A stretch of 64,000 nucleotides of DNA from Thalassobaculum sp. OXR-137 (GCF_034377285.1 NZ_CP139715.1:2278001-2342000); one strand, 5' to 3'; positions 1-8,756 are shown, numbered from the stretch's first letter. The notes: a model not told the origin generated them from the letters alone. Made by a program: numbers and translations.

Positions 1-1
1 G

Positions 2-157
2 GAACTGCGGGCGCGCTATGTCGCCGGGGTGTCCCTGCGCAGTTGGGTCAGCGCCGACGACGTCGCCGAAGCCGCCCTGTTCCTGGCGTCGCCGGCCGGG
101 GCGAAGATCTCCGGCCAGTCCTTCTCGGTCGACGGTCACACCCACTCGCTGGCTTAA
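2..157 (+). CDS. SDR-family oxidoreductase, C-terminal end (5' cut by window)
   Basis: Only the last 51 codons are present; the reading frame is open from base 2 and stops with TAA at 155-157. The residues include DDVAEAALFLASPAGAKISG followed by QSFSVDGHTHSLA, the typical end of a classical short-chain dehydrogenase/reductase (helix with 'DVAxAaLFLAS', then the 'sGqsxxVDGG' strand). The usual final GG is replaced by GH. Such enzymes use NAD(P)(H) to oxidise or reduce alcohols and ketones; the substrate cannot be told from this fragment. It lies about 100 bp upstream of an FAD oxidoreductase on the same strand, so co-transcription is possible. Confidence 0.8.
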   Translation, partial: ELRARYVAGVSLRSWVSADDVAEAALFLASPAGAKISGQSFSVDGHTHSLA

Positions 158-253
158 GAAAAGCGGGGCAGCGGGCGCATTCGCCCCCTGGCGTCCACCT
201 CCCGCATCTCTGAAGATGTCGCCATCGCACAGGCTCGGTTCGCGGGAGGTCGC

Positions 254-1369
254 ATGACCCTGATCATCGGTGGTGGCGTCTATGGCGCTGCCGTGGCGTG
301 GCATCTTGCCCGGCGGGGCGAGGCCGTAGAACTGCTGGAGGCGAAGACCGTGGCGTCCGGCGCGTCCGGCGGCCCGGGGCGTCGGGGCGTGCGTGCGAAC
401 TGCCGCGATCACCGCGAATTGCCGCTGATGGCGCGGGCCCGAGCGCTGTGGCCCACCCTTCACGAACAGCTCGGCACCGATCCGCTGTTCGAGCGGACCG
501 GACATCTGCAACTGATCGAGCGGCCGGTCGATATGCCGCGCGCGGAAACCCGGGCCGCTCTGCAGTCCCGCTTCGGCATCGCGACGTCGTACCTGTCGGA
601 AGGCGCGATGCGGGAGCTGGAACCCGATGTCGCCTCCTTCGTGAAGGCGGCGCTGCATTGCCCCGATGACGGGGTGGCGTTCCACGCCGCTACGACACGC
701 GCCTATGCGGACAACGCGGTGATGGCGGGAGCCACGATCCGCGAGGGCGTGACGGTCGACCGGCTGGTCACGCGCGACGGCAAGGTGGTCGCGGTGGCGA
801 CGACCGACGGCGACGAAATCCCGGTGCCGGGCCGGCTGTTCGTGCTCGCCAACAGCGGCGTGCGGTCCCTGATCGCCCCCTGGCTCGACCTGCCGACCTG
901 GAACCTCGCGCTGCAGGTCCTGGTCTCCAAGCCGCTTGCCGAGAACCCGGTGCGGCATCTCGTCGGCCATGCCAGCCGGACGCTCTCGCTGAAGCGGGAG
1001 CCGGACGGGCGGCTGATGATCTCCGGCGGTCGTCTCGGCCATTGGGACTACGCGACCGGGCGCGGCACGCCGATCCCCGAGGAGATCGCCGCGAACGTGG
1101 CCGATGCCGTCGCTGTCTACCCGTCGCTGGAGGGTATCGAGATCGAGACGGCCGACACCGGCCATCTGGAGGCGGAGTCCATCGACTCCATTCCGATGGT
1201 CGACCATCTTCCCGGCAACCCGCATGTGGTCTATGCCGCCGGATGGACCGGCCATGGCTGGGCCATTGCCCCGGCCGTCGCGGAGCTTCTGGCCGACTGG
1301 GCGCTGGAGGGCAGGCGTCCGGAGCTTCTGGCGCCCTTCGCCTTCGACAGATTTGCGATTGGCCGGTAA
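254..1369 (+). CDS. FAD-dependent oxidoreductase (DAO / D-amino-acid or sarcosine oxidase-like)
   Basis: A 371-residue protein that begins with a dinucleotide-binding fold: IIGGGVYGAAVAWHLARRGE at residues 4-23, followed by an acidic residue ending the second strand (VELLEAK). The C-terminal part has VVYAAGWTGHGWAIAPAVAE, the second flavin-contacting motif of the DAO family (sarcosine, dimethylglycine and D-amino-acid oxidases). It probably oxidises a secondary or primary amine, or a hydroxy acid, in the cytoplasm; the substrate is not predictable. The ATG at 254 is preceded by GGGAGGT at a good distance. No partner subunit or electron acceptor gene is adjacent, and the 140 bp downstream separate it from the FecR-like gene. 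Confidence 0.85.
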   Translation: MTLIIGGGVYGAAVAWHLARRGEAVELLEAKTVASGASGGPGRRGVRANCRDHRELPLMARARALWPTLHEQLGTDPLFERTGHLQLIERPVDMPRAETRAALQSRFGIATSYLSEGAMRELEPDVASFVKAALHCPDDGVAFHAATTRAYADNAVMAGATIREGVTVDRLVTRDGKVVAVATTDGDEIPVPGRLFVLANSGVRSLIAPWLDLPTWNLALQVLVSKPLAENPVRHLVGHASRTLSLKREPDGRLMISGGRLGHWDYATGRGTPIPEEIAANVADAVAVYPSLEGIEIETADTGHLEAESIDSIPMVDHLPGNPHVVYAAGWTGHGWAIAPAVAELLADWALEGRRPELLAPFAFDRFAIGR

Positions 1370-1509
1370 CGGCTCTCGTCCCGGAGACATTAGGGTCCCG
1401 CCACAATCGATGCTCGAGCGACTGTCGACCGCGCGGGATGTGGAAGGTAGAGTTCCCGTACTGCCCGCACGGGGGTGGGGGCACTCAGAAACAGACAAGA
1501 GACAGTCAA

Positions 1510-1968
1510 ATGCGCGGGTTGCTCCTGGGGCTTCTCCTCGCGCTGTTGGTGGCTACGCCGACAGGTGCGCAGGATCAAGGGCCGGCTATCGGTATGGTCA
1601 AAGTGGTCGACGGTGAGGTCGCGGTGGAACGCGGCGGTGCCCTCATTCCGGCGGTCGAGGGACTGGACGTCCATCGGTCCGACACGCTGAGGACCGGCAC
1701 GGCAGGTGCCGTCGGCGTGACGCTGAACGACGGGACGCTGATTTCCCTCGGCCCCAGCTCCCGGTTCGAGCTGTCGTCCTTCGAATTCGCGCCGCAGCGC
1801 GAAGCGTTCGGCTTCATCGGGCAGATCCTCGAAGGGACGATGGTCTACCAGTCCGGCCGCATCGGCAAAATCGCGCCCGAGAATATCCAGATAAAGACGC
1901 CGCTGACCGTCGTCGCCGTCCGGGGCACCCGGTTCGCCGTCCGTGTGCCGACGCAAGGGGGGAACTGA
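1510..1968 (+). CDS. Secreted FecR-domain protein (short form)
   Basis: A 152-residue protein with a clear signal peptide (MRGLLLGLLLALLVATPTGA, predicted cleavage about residue 20) followed by a FecR domain. The repeated beta strands VVDGEVAVERGG, DVHRSDTLRTG, VTLNDGTLISLGPSSRFEL and TPLTVVAVRGTRFAVRV are typical. FecR domains act in the periplasm as protein-interaction modules. The protein stops only eight residues after VRGTRFAV, whereas many FecR proteins continue well beyond it, so this is a minimal or C-terminally shortened form. The stop is 4 bp before the OmpA-type lipoprotein gene, so the two are almost certainly translated from one message. FecR, OmpA and CHASE2 sensor genes are often neighbours, which suggests one envelope-sensing unit. 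Confidence 0.8.
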   Translation: MRGLLLGLLLALLVATPTGAQDQGPAIGMVKVVDGEVAVERGGALIPAVEGLDVHRSDTLRTGTAGAVGVTLNDGTLISLGPSSRFELSSFEFAPQREAFGFIGQILEGTMVYQSGRIGKIAPENIQIKTPLTVVAVRGTRFAVRVPTQGGN

Positions 1969-1972
1969 CGCC

Positions 1973-3028
1973 ATGACCGCCAGCTTTGGGAAATGGGCCG
2001 ACCTTGGCGCACGCTGCCGCGCCGTGGCCGCCGCCGGAATCCTCCTCGGTCTCGCCGCCTGCGCGACCGGCCCGTACGACACCACCGAGCTCTCCGGTCT
2101 GCCGGAGCAGGACTCCGAATTCCTGCGGGATCTGAGCCGCGAATATGTGGCGCTCGGCGACATGGAACGGGCGGAATACGACTGGGCCGATACCGCCCGC
2201 TTTTACGACCGGGCGATCCGCGCGGCCAAGGGCGAGGTCCTGGCGCCGGAACCGCTCGCCGCCCGCGCGCTCTCAGAGGAAGCCACCGAGGAACTCGGCG
2301 CCGCCCGGGCCCGCCTGATCGGTCTGTTCGGCGCCGGCGCACGGTCTATCGTCGGTCCCGACAGCGCTCAGGCCCAGTCCGGCTTCGACTGCTGGATGCA
2401 GGAGCAGGAGGAGGGACATCAGCCCGACGACATCGCCCAGTGCCGGGAGATGTTCCTGGCCGCGGTGGCGAAGATCGAGTCGGCAGTCGACGGGGCGCTG
2501 ATTGTCCTGCTGCCGGATACCGACGGTGTCGTCGGGGTAATCCAGGTCGACAATGCCCGCGGGTCGGTCGTTCTCGACACCGAGCGGGAGACCGCCGTTA
2601 CCGCCGATGCGCAGGCGGCGCCGCAATCGACCGGCACCTTCCTGGTGGCGGACGTGGAGGCGGTGTTCGGCAGGGCGCTTGCCGCCGGTCCGGTCCCGCC
2701 GCAGGCTTTCCTGCTGTATTTCGAGCAGGGCACCGACCGGCTCACCCCGGACTCCGCCAGGAAACTGACCGAGGTGCTGGAGGCCGTCCGGCAACGCGAG
2801 TTGCCGCAGGTGGAGGTGTCCGGCCATACCGACCGCAGCGGCTCCGCCGCCTATAACGATCAGCTCGCGCTCGACCGGGCGGAGCTCGTGGCGCAGGAGA
2901 TCCTGGGCCTGGGCGTGCCGGAGCGGGTGGTGTCGGTGGTCTCGTATGGCGAGCGGGCGCCCGTCGTGCCGACGGCCGACGGCGTCTCCGAGGCGCAGAA
3001 TCGCCGGGTCGAGATCGTGGTCCGGTAG
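1973..3028 (+). CDS. OmpA-family lipoprotein
   Basis: A 351-residue protein with a lipoprotein signal: hydrophobic stretch ending in LLGLAAC with the lipobox cysteine at residue 30. A middle region of about 200 residues begins with an alpha-helical part resembling a tetratricopeptide-like segment (residues 45-90). An OmpA-like peptidoglycan-binding domain follows (about 245-351) with FLLYFEQGTDRLTPDSARKL, VSGHTDRSG, LALDRAELV and NRRVEIVVR. It is expected to be lipid-anchored, probably in the outer membrane, and to bind peptidoglycan. The gene follows the FecR-like gene after 4 bp and precedes the CHASE2 kinase by 62 bp. The ATG at 1973 was chosen because it places the signal peptide at the N-terminus; an upstream in-frame start would overlap the FecR gene. 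Confidence 0.85.
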   Translation: MTASFGKWADLGARCRAVAAAGILLGLAACATGPYDTTELSGLPEQDSEFLRDLSREYVALGDMERAEYDWADTARFYDRAIRAAKGEVLAPEPLAARALSEEATEELGAARARLIGLFGAGARSIVGPDSAQAQSGFDCWMQEQEEGHQPDDIAQCREMFLAAVAKIESAVDGALIVLLPDTDGVVGVIQVDNARGSVVLDTERETAVTADAQAAPQSTGTFLVADVEAVFGRALAAGPVPPQAFLLYFEQGTDRLTPDSARKLTEVLEAVRQRELPQVEVSGHTDRSGSAAYNDQLALDRAELVAQEILGLGVPERVVSVVSYGERAPVVPTADGVSEAQNRRVEIVVR

Positions 3029-3090
3029 GACGGCGGTCGAGACCCCGGGGATAAGGATAACGCGTATCGTGTCGAACGGCTGAGGGAGCG

Positions 3091-5985
3091 ATGGAGAGCA
3101 GGACACCGGGCAATGCCGGCATCCAGCAGACTGGGGTGACGAGCGAGCTTCACTGGCTCGACGGGCCCGAGGATGGGCGGCTGTCCCGGCTGGTCAGGCA
3201 TGGGCGGTTGATCGCGGCCGGCCTGCTGTGTGTTCTGCTGGCCCTCCGCATCCTCGATGTGGCCCCGCTCCAGGTGCTGAGGTTGTGGGGCTTCGACCTG
3301 CAGCTTCAGATGCGCCCCGAGTCCACCGCACCCTCCTCGGTGGTGACCATCGACGTGGACGACCGCAGCCTTGCTGCGGTCGGACAATGGCCCTGGCCTC
3401 GACGGTATCTGGTCGATCTGGTCGACCGGCTGGCCGATGCCGGGGTCGATACCATCGCCTTCAACATCCTGTTCGCCGAGCCCGACCGGATGTCGCCGGA
3501 CGTTCTGGCGAGGTCCTTGCCGGACCTGGACGGCGATCTGCGCCAGGCCTTGCAGGCTCTGGGCGGGTACGACGAGGCGCTCGCCCAGGCCATGCAACGG
3601 ATCCGGACGGTCACCGCCATGGCGGCCATCCTTCCGTCCGATGGCGCCGCCACCGGTTCCGGAGCGCCGAGCCGGATCGCGGTGCGCGGGCATGGCGACA
3701 TCGACATCCTGCCCGCGATCGGCGCGGTGACCGACAGCGTTCCGCCGATCCGGCTGGCCAGCGCGGGGCAGGGCATCGTCAGCCTGCTGCCCGAACCGGA
3801 CGGCACCGCCCGCCGGGTTCCGGCGGTGTTCCGGGTCGACGGCACCATGCAGCCGGGCATGGCGCTCGACATCGTCCGGGTGGCGCTGCGCCAGCCCAAC
3901 ATGCTGGTGGAAGTACCGTCTCCGCTGGGCATGGCAGGAGTCTCGGTCGGGCAGGTTTTCGTGCCGACGGACGCCCGCGGGCTGATCTGGATCGACACGA
4001 CGGACCCGGAACGGGTGCCCACGGTCTCGGCGGTCGATGTGATGGCGGGACGGGTTCCGCCCGCTGCCCTCGCCGGCCGCATCGTGGTGATAGGCTCCTC
4101 CGCCGCCGGGGTCGGAGAACGGGTCCGCATCGGCTTCGGCGGCTCGGTCTCCGGTCTGCAGTTCCAGGCGCTGGCGACCGACACCATTCTCACCGGCCGG
4201 GCACCCCGCCGGGACGTCGGCCTCGACTGGATCGAGATCCTGGCTGCCGCTCTCACCGGCATCGTGCTGATCGCCGTTCTGCCCCGCATCGCCCCGCATC
4301 TGAAGCCGGTGGTCGGCATCGGTCTGATGGCTGCGGCCGTGGGCGTCTGCGCCTATGCCCAGATCGGCTTCGGCACGCTGGTCGATCCGACCTTCTTCTC
4401 GTTGACCTCGATCCTGCTCGTGGGCAGCTTCGCCATCGGCGACTACCGGGCGGAGAGTGTGCTGAGACGGCGCAACGAATCCGCCCTGAAGCGCCACGAC
4501 GCCTATATCCGGGAGGTGGTAGACGCCAGCTTCGACGCCATCGTCACCATCGACGGCGACGGGAGGATCCGAACCGCGAACCGGGCCGCCTGCGACCTCC
4601 TCGACAGCGGCGGCGGCGACCTGATCGGTCAGCCGATCTTTCATCGGATCTCCGGTGCCTGGGCCCAGGAACTTGCGGCCGAGCCGGCCGGTACGCTGGC
4701 CAGTGCGGTGGCACGGTCGCAGACCATCGAAGCGGAAGCCGGGAGCGCCGGCAACACCCTTTCCGTGCCGACCGAGATCACCCTGGCCGAATCCATGGCA
4801 GGGTCGCGTCGGGTCTTCATCCTGGTGCTGCGGGATATCAGCGCCCGCAAGTCGGCGGAGGAATCCGCCGCGCGCTCCACCCAGCGGTTGCACGATGCGG
4901 TCGACGCCATCTCTGACGGTTTCGCCCTGTTCGCACCCGACGGCCGGCTGCTGCGCTGCAACGCCGCCTACGAAGAGATGCTGGACGCCGAGATCGAGCA
5001 GTCCGATGCCCCTCTCTATGGGGGCTTGCTGCGGGATTTCGTATCCGGATGCCACGCTCCGGCCGAGGCGGCCGGTCGGGAGGAAGAGTGGATCGAGGCC
5101 CGCCTCTCGGTCTTCGCCGCCCGCAGCCAGCGCTACGAGATGGAGACCGTCGACGGCCGCTGGTACCAGGTCGACGAGCGGCGCACGGTCGAGGGCGGGA
5201 TGGTCTGCGTCTATTCCAACATCACCGAGATCAAGGGCCGCGAGGTCGAGCTGCGGGCGGCGATGGAGCGGGCCGAGCTCGCCAGTCAGGCGAAATCCCA
5301 GTTTCTGGCGAATATGAGCCACGAGCTGCGCACCCCGCTGAACGCGATCATCGGCTTTGCCGACATGCTGCGCAGCGAACCGTTCGGCCCGCTCGGCAAC
5401 GACCGGTATGTCGGCTATGCAAACGACATCTCCGGCAGCGGATCGCGGCTGCTGAAGATGATCGAGCAGATCCTGGAATTCGCCCGGCTGGAGCGCCTGC
5501 AGTCCAACATCGACGAGAGCGGCATCGACGTGACCGCCGCCGTGCTTGCCGCGGTGACCGACCTGACGCTTTCGGCGGGCGAGCGAGGGGTGCATATCGT
5601 TCCCGCGGTGCAGCCGTCGCTGCCCGCCCTGCGCGCCGACCCGCAGATGCTCTACCAGATCATTCAGAATCTGCTGGCCAATGCGGTGAAGTTCTCGGGC
5701 GAGGGCAAGGAAGTCCGGATCTCGGCGGCGCTGGACGACAAGCGCCGGATCGTCCTGACGGTGGCGGATCAGGGCATCGGCATCCCCGCCAACCTGATCG
5801 GCCAGATCACCCAGCCGTTCTGGCAGCACCCCAACGCGATGACGAGCTCCCACGACGGGGTCGGGCTGGGCCTCGCCATCGTCAGCGGCCATGTGGAGGC
5901 GCATGACGCCGAGCTGTCCGTGTCCAGCGAACCCGGGCGGGGCACCACGATGACGGTGACGTTCCCGTCCTATCGGACCGTCTGA
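3091..5985 (+). CDS. CHASE2-PAS-PAS sensor histidine kinase
   Basis: A 964-residue membrane sensor. One transmembrane helix lies near residues 30-50, then an extracytoplasmic CHASE2 domain (about 50-375, with VVTIDVDDRSLAAVGQWPWP near its start). More hydrophobic helices follow at about 385-450. Two PAS-type regions come next (about 470-590 and 600-715), then a HisKA domain with SHELRTPLNAIIGF (phospho-acceptor His744) and an HATPase_c domain with NLLANAVKFS, DQGIGIP and GVGLGLAIV. It should autophosphorylate in response to an envelope signal and pass phosphate to a response regulator. No receiver-domain gene is adjacent, so the partner must be elsewhere. GAGGGAG precedes the ATG. It lies downstream of the FecR and OmpA-lipoprotein genes in apparent co-transcription. 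Confidence 0.9.
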   Translation: MESRTPGNAGIQQTGVTSELHWLDGPEDGRLSRLVRHGRLIAAGLLCVLLALRILDVAPLQVLRLWGFDLQLQMRPESTAPSSVVTIDVDDRSLAAVGQWPWPRRYLVDLVDRLADAGVDTIAFNILFAEPDRMSPDVLARSLPDLDGDLRQALQALGGYDEALAQAMQRIRTVTAMAAILPSDGAATGSGAPSRIAVRGHGDIDILPAIGAVTDSVPPIRLASAGQGIVSLLPEPDGTARRVPAVFRVDGTMQPGMALDIVRVALRQPNMLVEVPSPLGMAGVSVGQVFVPTDARGLIWIDTTDPERVPTVSAVDVMAGRVPPAALAGRIVVIGSSAAGVGERVRIGFGGSVSGLQFQALATDTILTGRAPRRDVGLDWIEILAAALTGIVLIAVLPRIAPHLKPVVGIGLMAAAVGVCAYAQIGFGTLVDPTFFSLTSILLVGSFAIGDYRAESVLRRRNESALKRHDAYIREVVDASFDAIVTIDGDGRIRTANRAACDLLDSGGGDLIGQPIFHRISGAWAQELAAEPAGTLASAVARSQTIEAEAGSAGNTLSVPTEITLAESMAGSRRVFILVLRDISARKSAEESAARSTQRLHDAVDAISDGFALFAPDGRLLRCNAAYEEMLDAEIEQSDAPLYGGLLRDFVSGCHAPAEAAGREEEWIEARLSVFAARSQRYEMETVDGRWYQVDERRTVEGGMVCVYSNITEIKGREVELRAAMERAELASQAKSQFLANMSHELRTPLNAIIGFADMLRSEPFGPLGNDRYVGYANDISGSGSRLLKMIEQILEFARLERLQSNIDESGIDVTAAVLAAVTDLTLSAGERGVHIVPAVQPSLPALRADPQMLYQIIQNLLANAVKFSGEGKEVRISAALDDKRRIVLTVADQGIGIPANLIGQITQPFWQHPNAMTSSHDGVGLGLAIVSGHVEAHDAELSVSSEPGRGTTMTVTFPSYRTV

Positions 5986-6005
5986 CGACCGGTCGGGGAG
6001 CGGCG

Positions 6006-6455
6006 ATGCTGCATGTCCTGAAGCTGCTGCTGCCGGCCCTGTTCCCGTCCTGGCGGTTCTTCGACGTGATCGCGCCGTCGCCGCGGATCGAGGTCGCCGC
6101 CGTGGCGGATCCCGACGCACCGGTTCCGGAGGAGGGCGGCGCCGGCTGGCGCGACCTCCGGCCGAAGCGGGACCGGATCGGGCCGAGCGACCGGGTCGTG
6201 TCGTTCTTCTGGAACCCGCGCTGGAACGAGATCCTGTTTCTCGCCACCTGCGCCGAGCGGCTGATGCAGGAGCCGAGCGAGCACAGCGCGCGGGAGATCG
6301 TCCGCCGGCTGCGGCGCGACCTGGCGTGGGAGCGCTCTCAGGCGCCCTTCTTCCGCTTCCGCCTGGTCTTCGTCAGCCGGGAGGGGGACCGCCTGCGCCG
6401 CGACGTGGCCTATGTCTCGCCGCCCCTTCCCACCGCCGAGGCAGCGGACCGATGA
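6006..6455 (+). CDS. Conserved-looking protein of unknown function (149 aa)
   Basis: I do not recognise a family. The N-terminus is hydrophobic (LHVLKLLLPALFPSWRFF) and could be a membrane-associated segment, followed by a proline- and acid-rich linker. A basic/aromatic region then contains SFFWNPRWNEILFLATCAER and a helix REIVRRLRRDLAW. It ends in an FRFRLVFVSREGDRLRRDVAYVSP beta-type stretch. The gene starts 20 bp after the kinase stop and overlaps the next gene by 4 bp (ATGA), so it is translationally coupled to the HTTM-like membrane protein. Codon use matches its neighbours and its frame is the only plausible coding frame here. A joint function with the membrane protein is an inference from coupling. 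Confidence 0.7.
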   Translation: MLHVLKLLLPALFPSWRFFDVIAPSPRIEVAAVADPDAPVPEEGGAGWRDLRPKRDRIGPSDRVVSFFWNPRWNEILFLATCAERLMQEPSEHSAREIVRRLRRDLAWERSQAPFFRFRLVFVSREGDRLRRDVAYVSPPLPTAEAADR

Positions 6456-7141
6456 GCCTCGACGACGCCATCCGGCTGACCGAGATCCTGCTCGCCGTCG
6501 CGCTGATTCAGCAGAGCCTGGAGCATCTGGTCGGCCTGCCGGACGAGCGGCCGCACTACGCGATCCGCCTCGTCCTTGCCGTGCTGCTGATGGTGGGCGT
6601 CTCGCCGCCCTGGATCTGCGCCGCGCTGTTCGTCAACGCGCTGGTCATCCTGCGGCGGTTCCAGGGGCCGTATAACGGCGGCAGCGACCTGCTGAGCCTG
6701 CTGCTGATCACGGCCCTGTTCGCCGTGCATTTGATGCCGAGCGCCCGGTATCAGGAATACGTCTTCGGCTATCTGGCCCTGCAGGTGATCTTTTCCTACT
6801 TCAAGTCCGGCCTGTCGAAGGTCGTTCACGCGGATTGGCGCAGCGGCCGCGCGCTGCGGGACGTCTTCCTGTTCTCGGTCTATCCGGTCAGCGAAGCGAC
6901 CCGCCGCTGGGCCGAGCGGCCGCGATTGCTTTGCGCGATGTCCTGGGCGGTGGTTCTGCTGGAGCTGCTGTTCCCGTTGGCGCTGATCGCCCAGCCGGTA
7001 CTGATCGCTGCCCTGGCGGCGATGTTCGCCTTCCACGGCGCGAATTTCGTGCTGTTCGGCTTCAACCGCTTCGTCTGGGTCTGGCTCGCCGCCTACCCGT
7101 CGCTGATCTGGCTGCAGGCGCGGCTGGAGCCGCTGTGGTGA
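6452..7141 (+). CDS. Multi-pass membrane protein, HTTM / vitamin K-dependent carboxylase-like
   Basis: A 229-residue integral membrane protein with about six hydrophobic helices, for example [35 protein letters not shown] and [12 protein letters not shown]. Between helices it has [20 protein letters not shown], resembling the conserved segment of HTTM (horizontally transferred transmembrane) proteins, which are distant relatives of the vitamin K-dependent gamma-carboxylase membrane domain. Enzymatic activity cannot be claimed; many bacterial homologues are uncharacterised. The ATG at 6452 overlaps the upstream stop (ATGA), showing translational coupling. It is the last gene of the signalling block and ends just before the convergent tRNA gene. 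Confidence 0.65.
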   Translation: MSLDDAIRLTEILLAVALIQQSLEHLVGLPDERPHYAIRLVLAVLLMVGVSPPWICAALFVNALVILRRFQGPYNGGSDLLSLLLITALFAVHLMPSARYQEYVFGYLALQVIFSYFKSGLSKVVHADWRSGRALRDVFLFSVYPVSEATRRWAERPRLLCAMSWAVVLLELLFPLALIAQPVLIAALAAMFAFHGANFVLFGFNRFVWVWLAAYPSLIWLQARLEPLW

Positions 7142-7166
7142 GATCGGCGTGAAAACGCAGGTTAGA

Positions 7167-7243
7167 TGGTCGGGGAGAGAGGATTCGAACCTCCGGCCCC
7201 TGCCTCCCGAAGACAGTGCTCTACCAGGCTGAGCTACTCCCCG
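7167..7243 (-). tRNA. tRNA-Pro (anticodon CGG)
   Basis: Read on the minus strand, a 77-nt cloverleaf including an encoded CCA. The acceptor stem is CGGGGAG/CTCCCCG with discriminator A. The D arm is GCTC-AGCCTGGTA-GAGC, the anticodon arm CTGTC-TTCGGGA-GGCAG with anticodon CGG, the variable loop GGGCC, and the T arm GGAGG-TTCGAAT-CCTCT with one G-U pair. CGG reads the proline codon CCG, which is common in this GC-rich genome. The first pair C1-G72 is typical of bacterial proline tRNAs. A good sigma-70-type promoter lies about 50 bp upstream. Confidence 0.96.
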
Positions 7244-7293
7244 ACCGGACCTTGAGACGGGCCGAAGGATGGCCCGCCGGGAGGCGAGGGCGT

Positions 7294-7322
7294 GATATAG
7301 CGGACCGGATGCGGCGCATCAA
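7294..7322 (-). promoter_or_regulatory. Sigma-70-type promoter of tRNA-Pro
   Basis: On the minus strand TTGATG (-35, bases 7322-7317) is followed after exactly 17 bp by TATATC (-10, bases 7299-7294). Each hexamer is close to the consensus. The element lies about 50 bp upstream of the tRNA 5' end, as expected for a stable-RNA gene with a short leader. No other minus-strand gene begins here. Confidence 0.6.
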
Positions 7323-7480
7323 GAAGGAACTCGTCTGAAAACGAACTTCCTGCGCAGCCGCATTCCGCATCGCCGTCGACGCCCCAAACTCCGGGGTTCC
7401 GCCGGCCGGCCGGCTCTGCTTTGCTGGCGGCCGGTCGGCAGGGTGCCGGCCCGTCCCAACGGCAATACGGAGGCCCGCCC

Positions 7481-8506
7481 ATGTCCGCCGGCGACAGCGC
7501 GACCGTCACCCTCTCCCTGGACGAGGTGCGCGACCTCACCATCCGCTGCTTCCTCGCCAACGGCTGCGACGCGGCCAATGCCGAGGCGGTCGCCGACGTC
7601 ATCCACAACGCCGAGCGCGACGGGGCGAAGAGCCACGGGCTGTTCCGGGTGCCGGGCTATATCAAGTCGCTGAAGAGCGGCAAGGCGAACGGCCAGGCGG
7701 TGCCGGTGCTGGAGGACCTCGCCCCGGCGGTGCTGCGGGTGAAGGGCGACGGCGGCTTCGCCCCGCTGGCCCAGCAGCTCGGCCGCGACCCGTTGATCGA
7801 GCGCGCCCGCTCCCAGGGTGTCGCGGCGCTGGCGATCACCGACATCCATCACTTCCAGGCGCTCTGGTACGAGGTCGAGCCCCTGGCCGAGGCGGGGCTC
7901 TGCGCCTTCGCCTTCACCGCCGCCTTCCCCTACGTGGTCCATCCGGGCGGCCGCACGCCGATCTACGGCACCAACCCCATGTCCTTTGGCTGGCCGCGCC
8001 CGGGCAAGCCGCCGATGGTGTTCGACCAGGCCTCCTCGGCGCTGGCCCGGGGCGAGATTATGATCGCCGCCCGCGATGGCCACGACGTGCCGCCGGGCAC
8101 CGGCATCGACAAGGACGGCCACGAGACCACCGATCCGAACGCGATCCTGGACGGCGGCGCGCAGCTTCCCTTCGGCGGCTACAAGGGCGCGTCCATCGCG
8201 ATGATGGTGGAGCTGCTGGCCGGCGCGCTGATCGGCGACAAGTTCAGCTTCGAGGCCTGGGAGAGCGACGCCAAGGACGGCGGCCCGCCGAACGGGGGCG
8301 AGTTCATGCTGGCGATCGATCCGGGGCATCTCGGCGACACCAACGGCTGGGCGGCCCATGCGGAGCTGCTGTTCGACCGGATCCTGGCCGAGGAGGGCAC
8401 CCGTCTTCCTGCCGGGCGCCGCCACGCCAACCGGGCGAAGACGGCGACCGAGGGCGCTGCGATCCCGGCGGCGCTGCATGCGGAGATCGTGGGGTTGTGT
8501 AAGTAG
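7481..8506 (+). CDS. Ldh-family NAD(P)-dependent oxidoreductase (malate/L-lactate dehydrogenase type)
   Basis: A 341-residue protein of the YlbC/Ldh-2 family, unrelated in fold to classical lactate dehydrogenase. Recognisable segments are AERDGAKSHGLFRVPGYIKS (residues about 46-65), DIHHFQALWYEVEPLAE, GTNPMSFGWPR (cofactor region), FDQASSALARGEI and FGGYKGASIAMMVELLAG. Members reduce 2-keto or cyclic imino acids with NAD(P)H, for example delta1-piperideine-2-carboxylate/pyrroline-2-carboxylate reductase or ureidoglycolate/sulfolactate dehydrogenase; the specific substrate is not predictable. The start ATG at 7481 follows TACGGAGG. The gene is alone on its strand, with a long palindromic repeat downstream. 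Confidence 0.85.
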   Translation: MSAGDSATVTLSLDEVRDLTIRCFLANGCDAANAEAVADVIHNAERDGAKSHGLFRVPGYIKSLKSGKANGQAVPVLEDLAPAVLRVKGDGGFAPLAQQLGRDPLIERARSQGVAALAITDIHHFQALWYEVEPLAEAGLCAFAFTAAFPYVVHPGGRTPIYGTNPMSFGWPRPGKPPMVFDQASSALARGEIMIAARDGHDVPPGTGIDKDGHETTDPNAILDGGAQLPFGGYKGASIAMMVELLAGALIGDKFSFEAWESDAKDGGPPNGGEFMLAIDPGHLGDTNGWAAHAELLFDRILAEEGTRLPAGRRHANRAKTATEGAAIPAALHAEIVGLCK

Positions 8507-8528
8507 AGAAAAGCTACGATCCCTATCA

Positions 8529-8612
8529 AAATCCGACTTCCCGGACTTGATCCGGGACCCAGGCTCGACGGTCGGATTTACGGTCCCGGATCAAGTCCGG
8601 GAAGTCGGATTT
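8529..8612. repeat. Palindromic intergenic element, copy 1 (perfect 31-bp arms)
   Basis: Bases 8529-8559 and 8582-8612 are perfect reverse complements (31 bp) separated by 22 bp. Each arm holds its own small palindrome, CCCGGACTTGATCCGGG. It lies in the convergent gap between the Ldh-family gene and the glutathione transferase gene. The transcript could fold into one long hairpin or two short ones. It belongs to the dispersed family described in the findings. Confidence 0.95.
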
Positions 8613-8679
8613 GGTGGGGCATCTGAGCTTCCCAGGGGAGCCCGGTCCCGGCCGACCTCCGGGTCAAGCCCGGAGCTCG

Positions 8680-8756
8680 CCGGGATGACGGTATCTCTGG
8701 AATCCAACTCTGATCGTCATCCCGGGCGGCCCCGGACTTGATCCGGGGACGGGCCG
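8680..8756. repeat. Second, degenerate palindromic element in the same gap
   Basis: GCCGGGATGACG (about 8681-8692) is the inverse of CGTCATCCCGG (about 8717-8727). Further on is a CCCCGGACTTGATCCGGGG half-element at about 8735-8753. It looks like a decayed or nested copy of the same family as copy 1, next to it in the convergent gap. Confidence 0.7.

Noticed and set aside
2860-6120. A very long open frame on the minus strand through the CHASE2 kinase region
   Set aside because: It runs antisense to a well-supported gene, has no domain signal, and is the usual by-product of GC-rich codon use at the third position.
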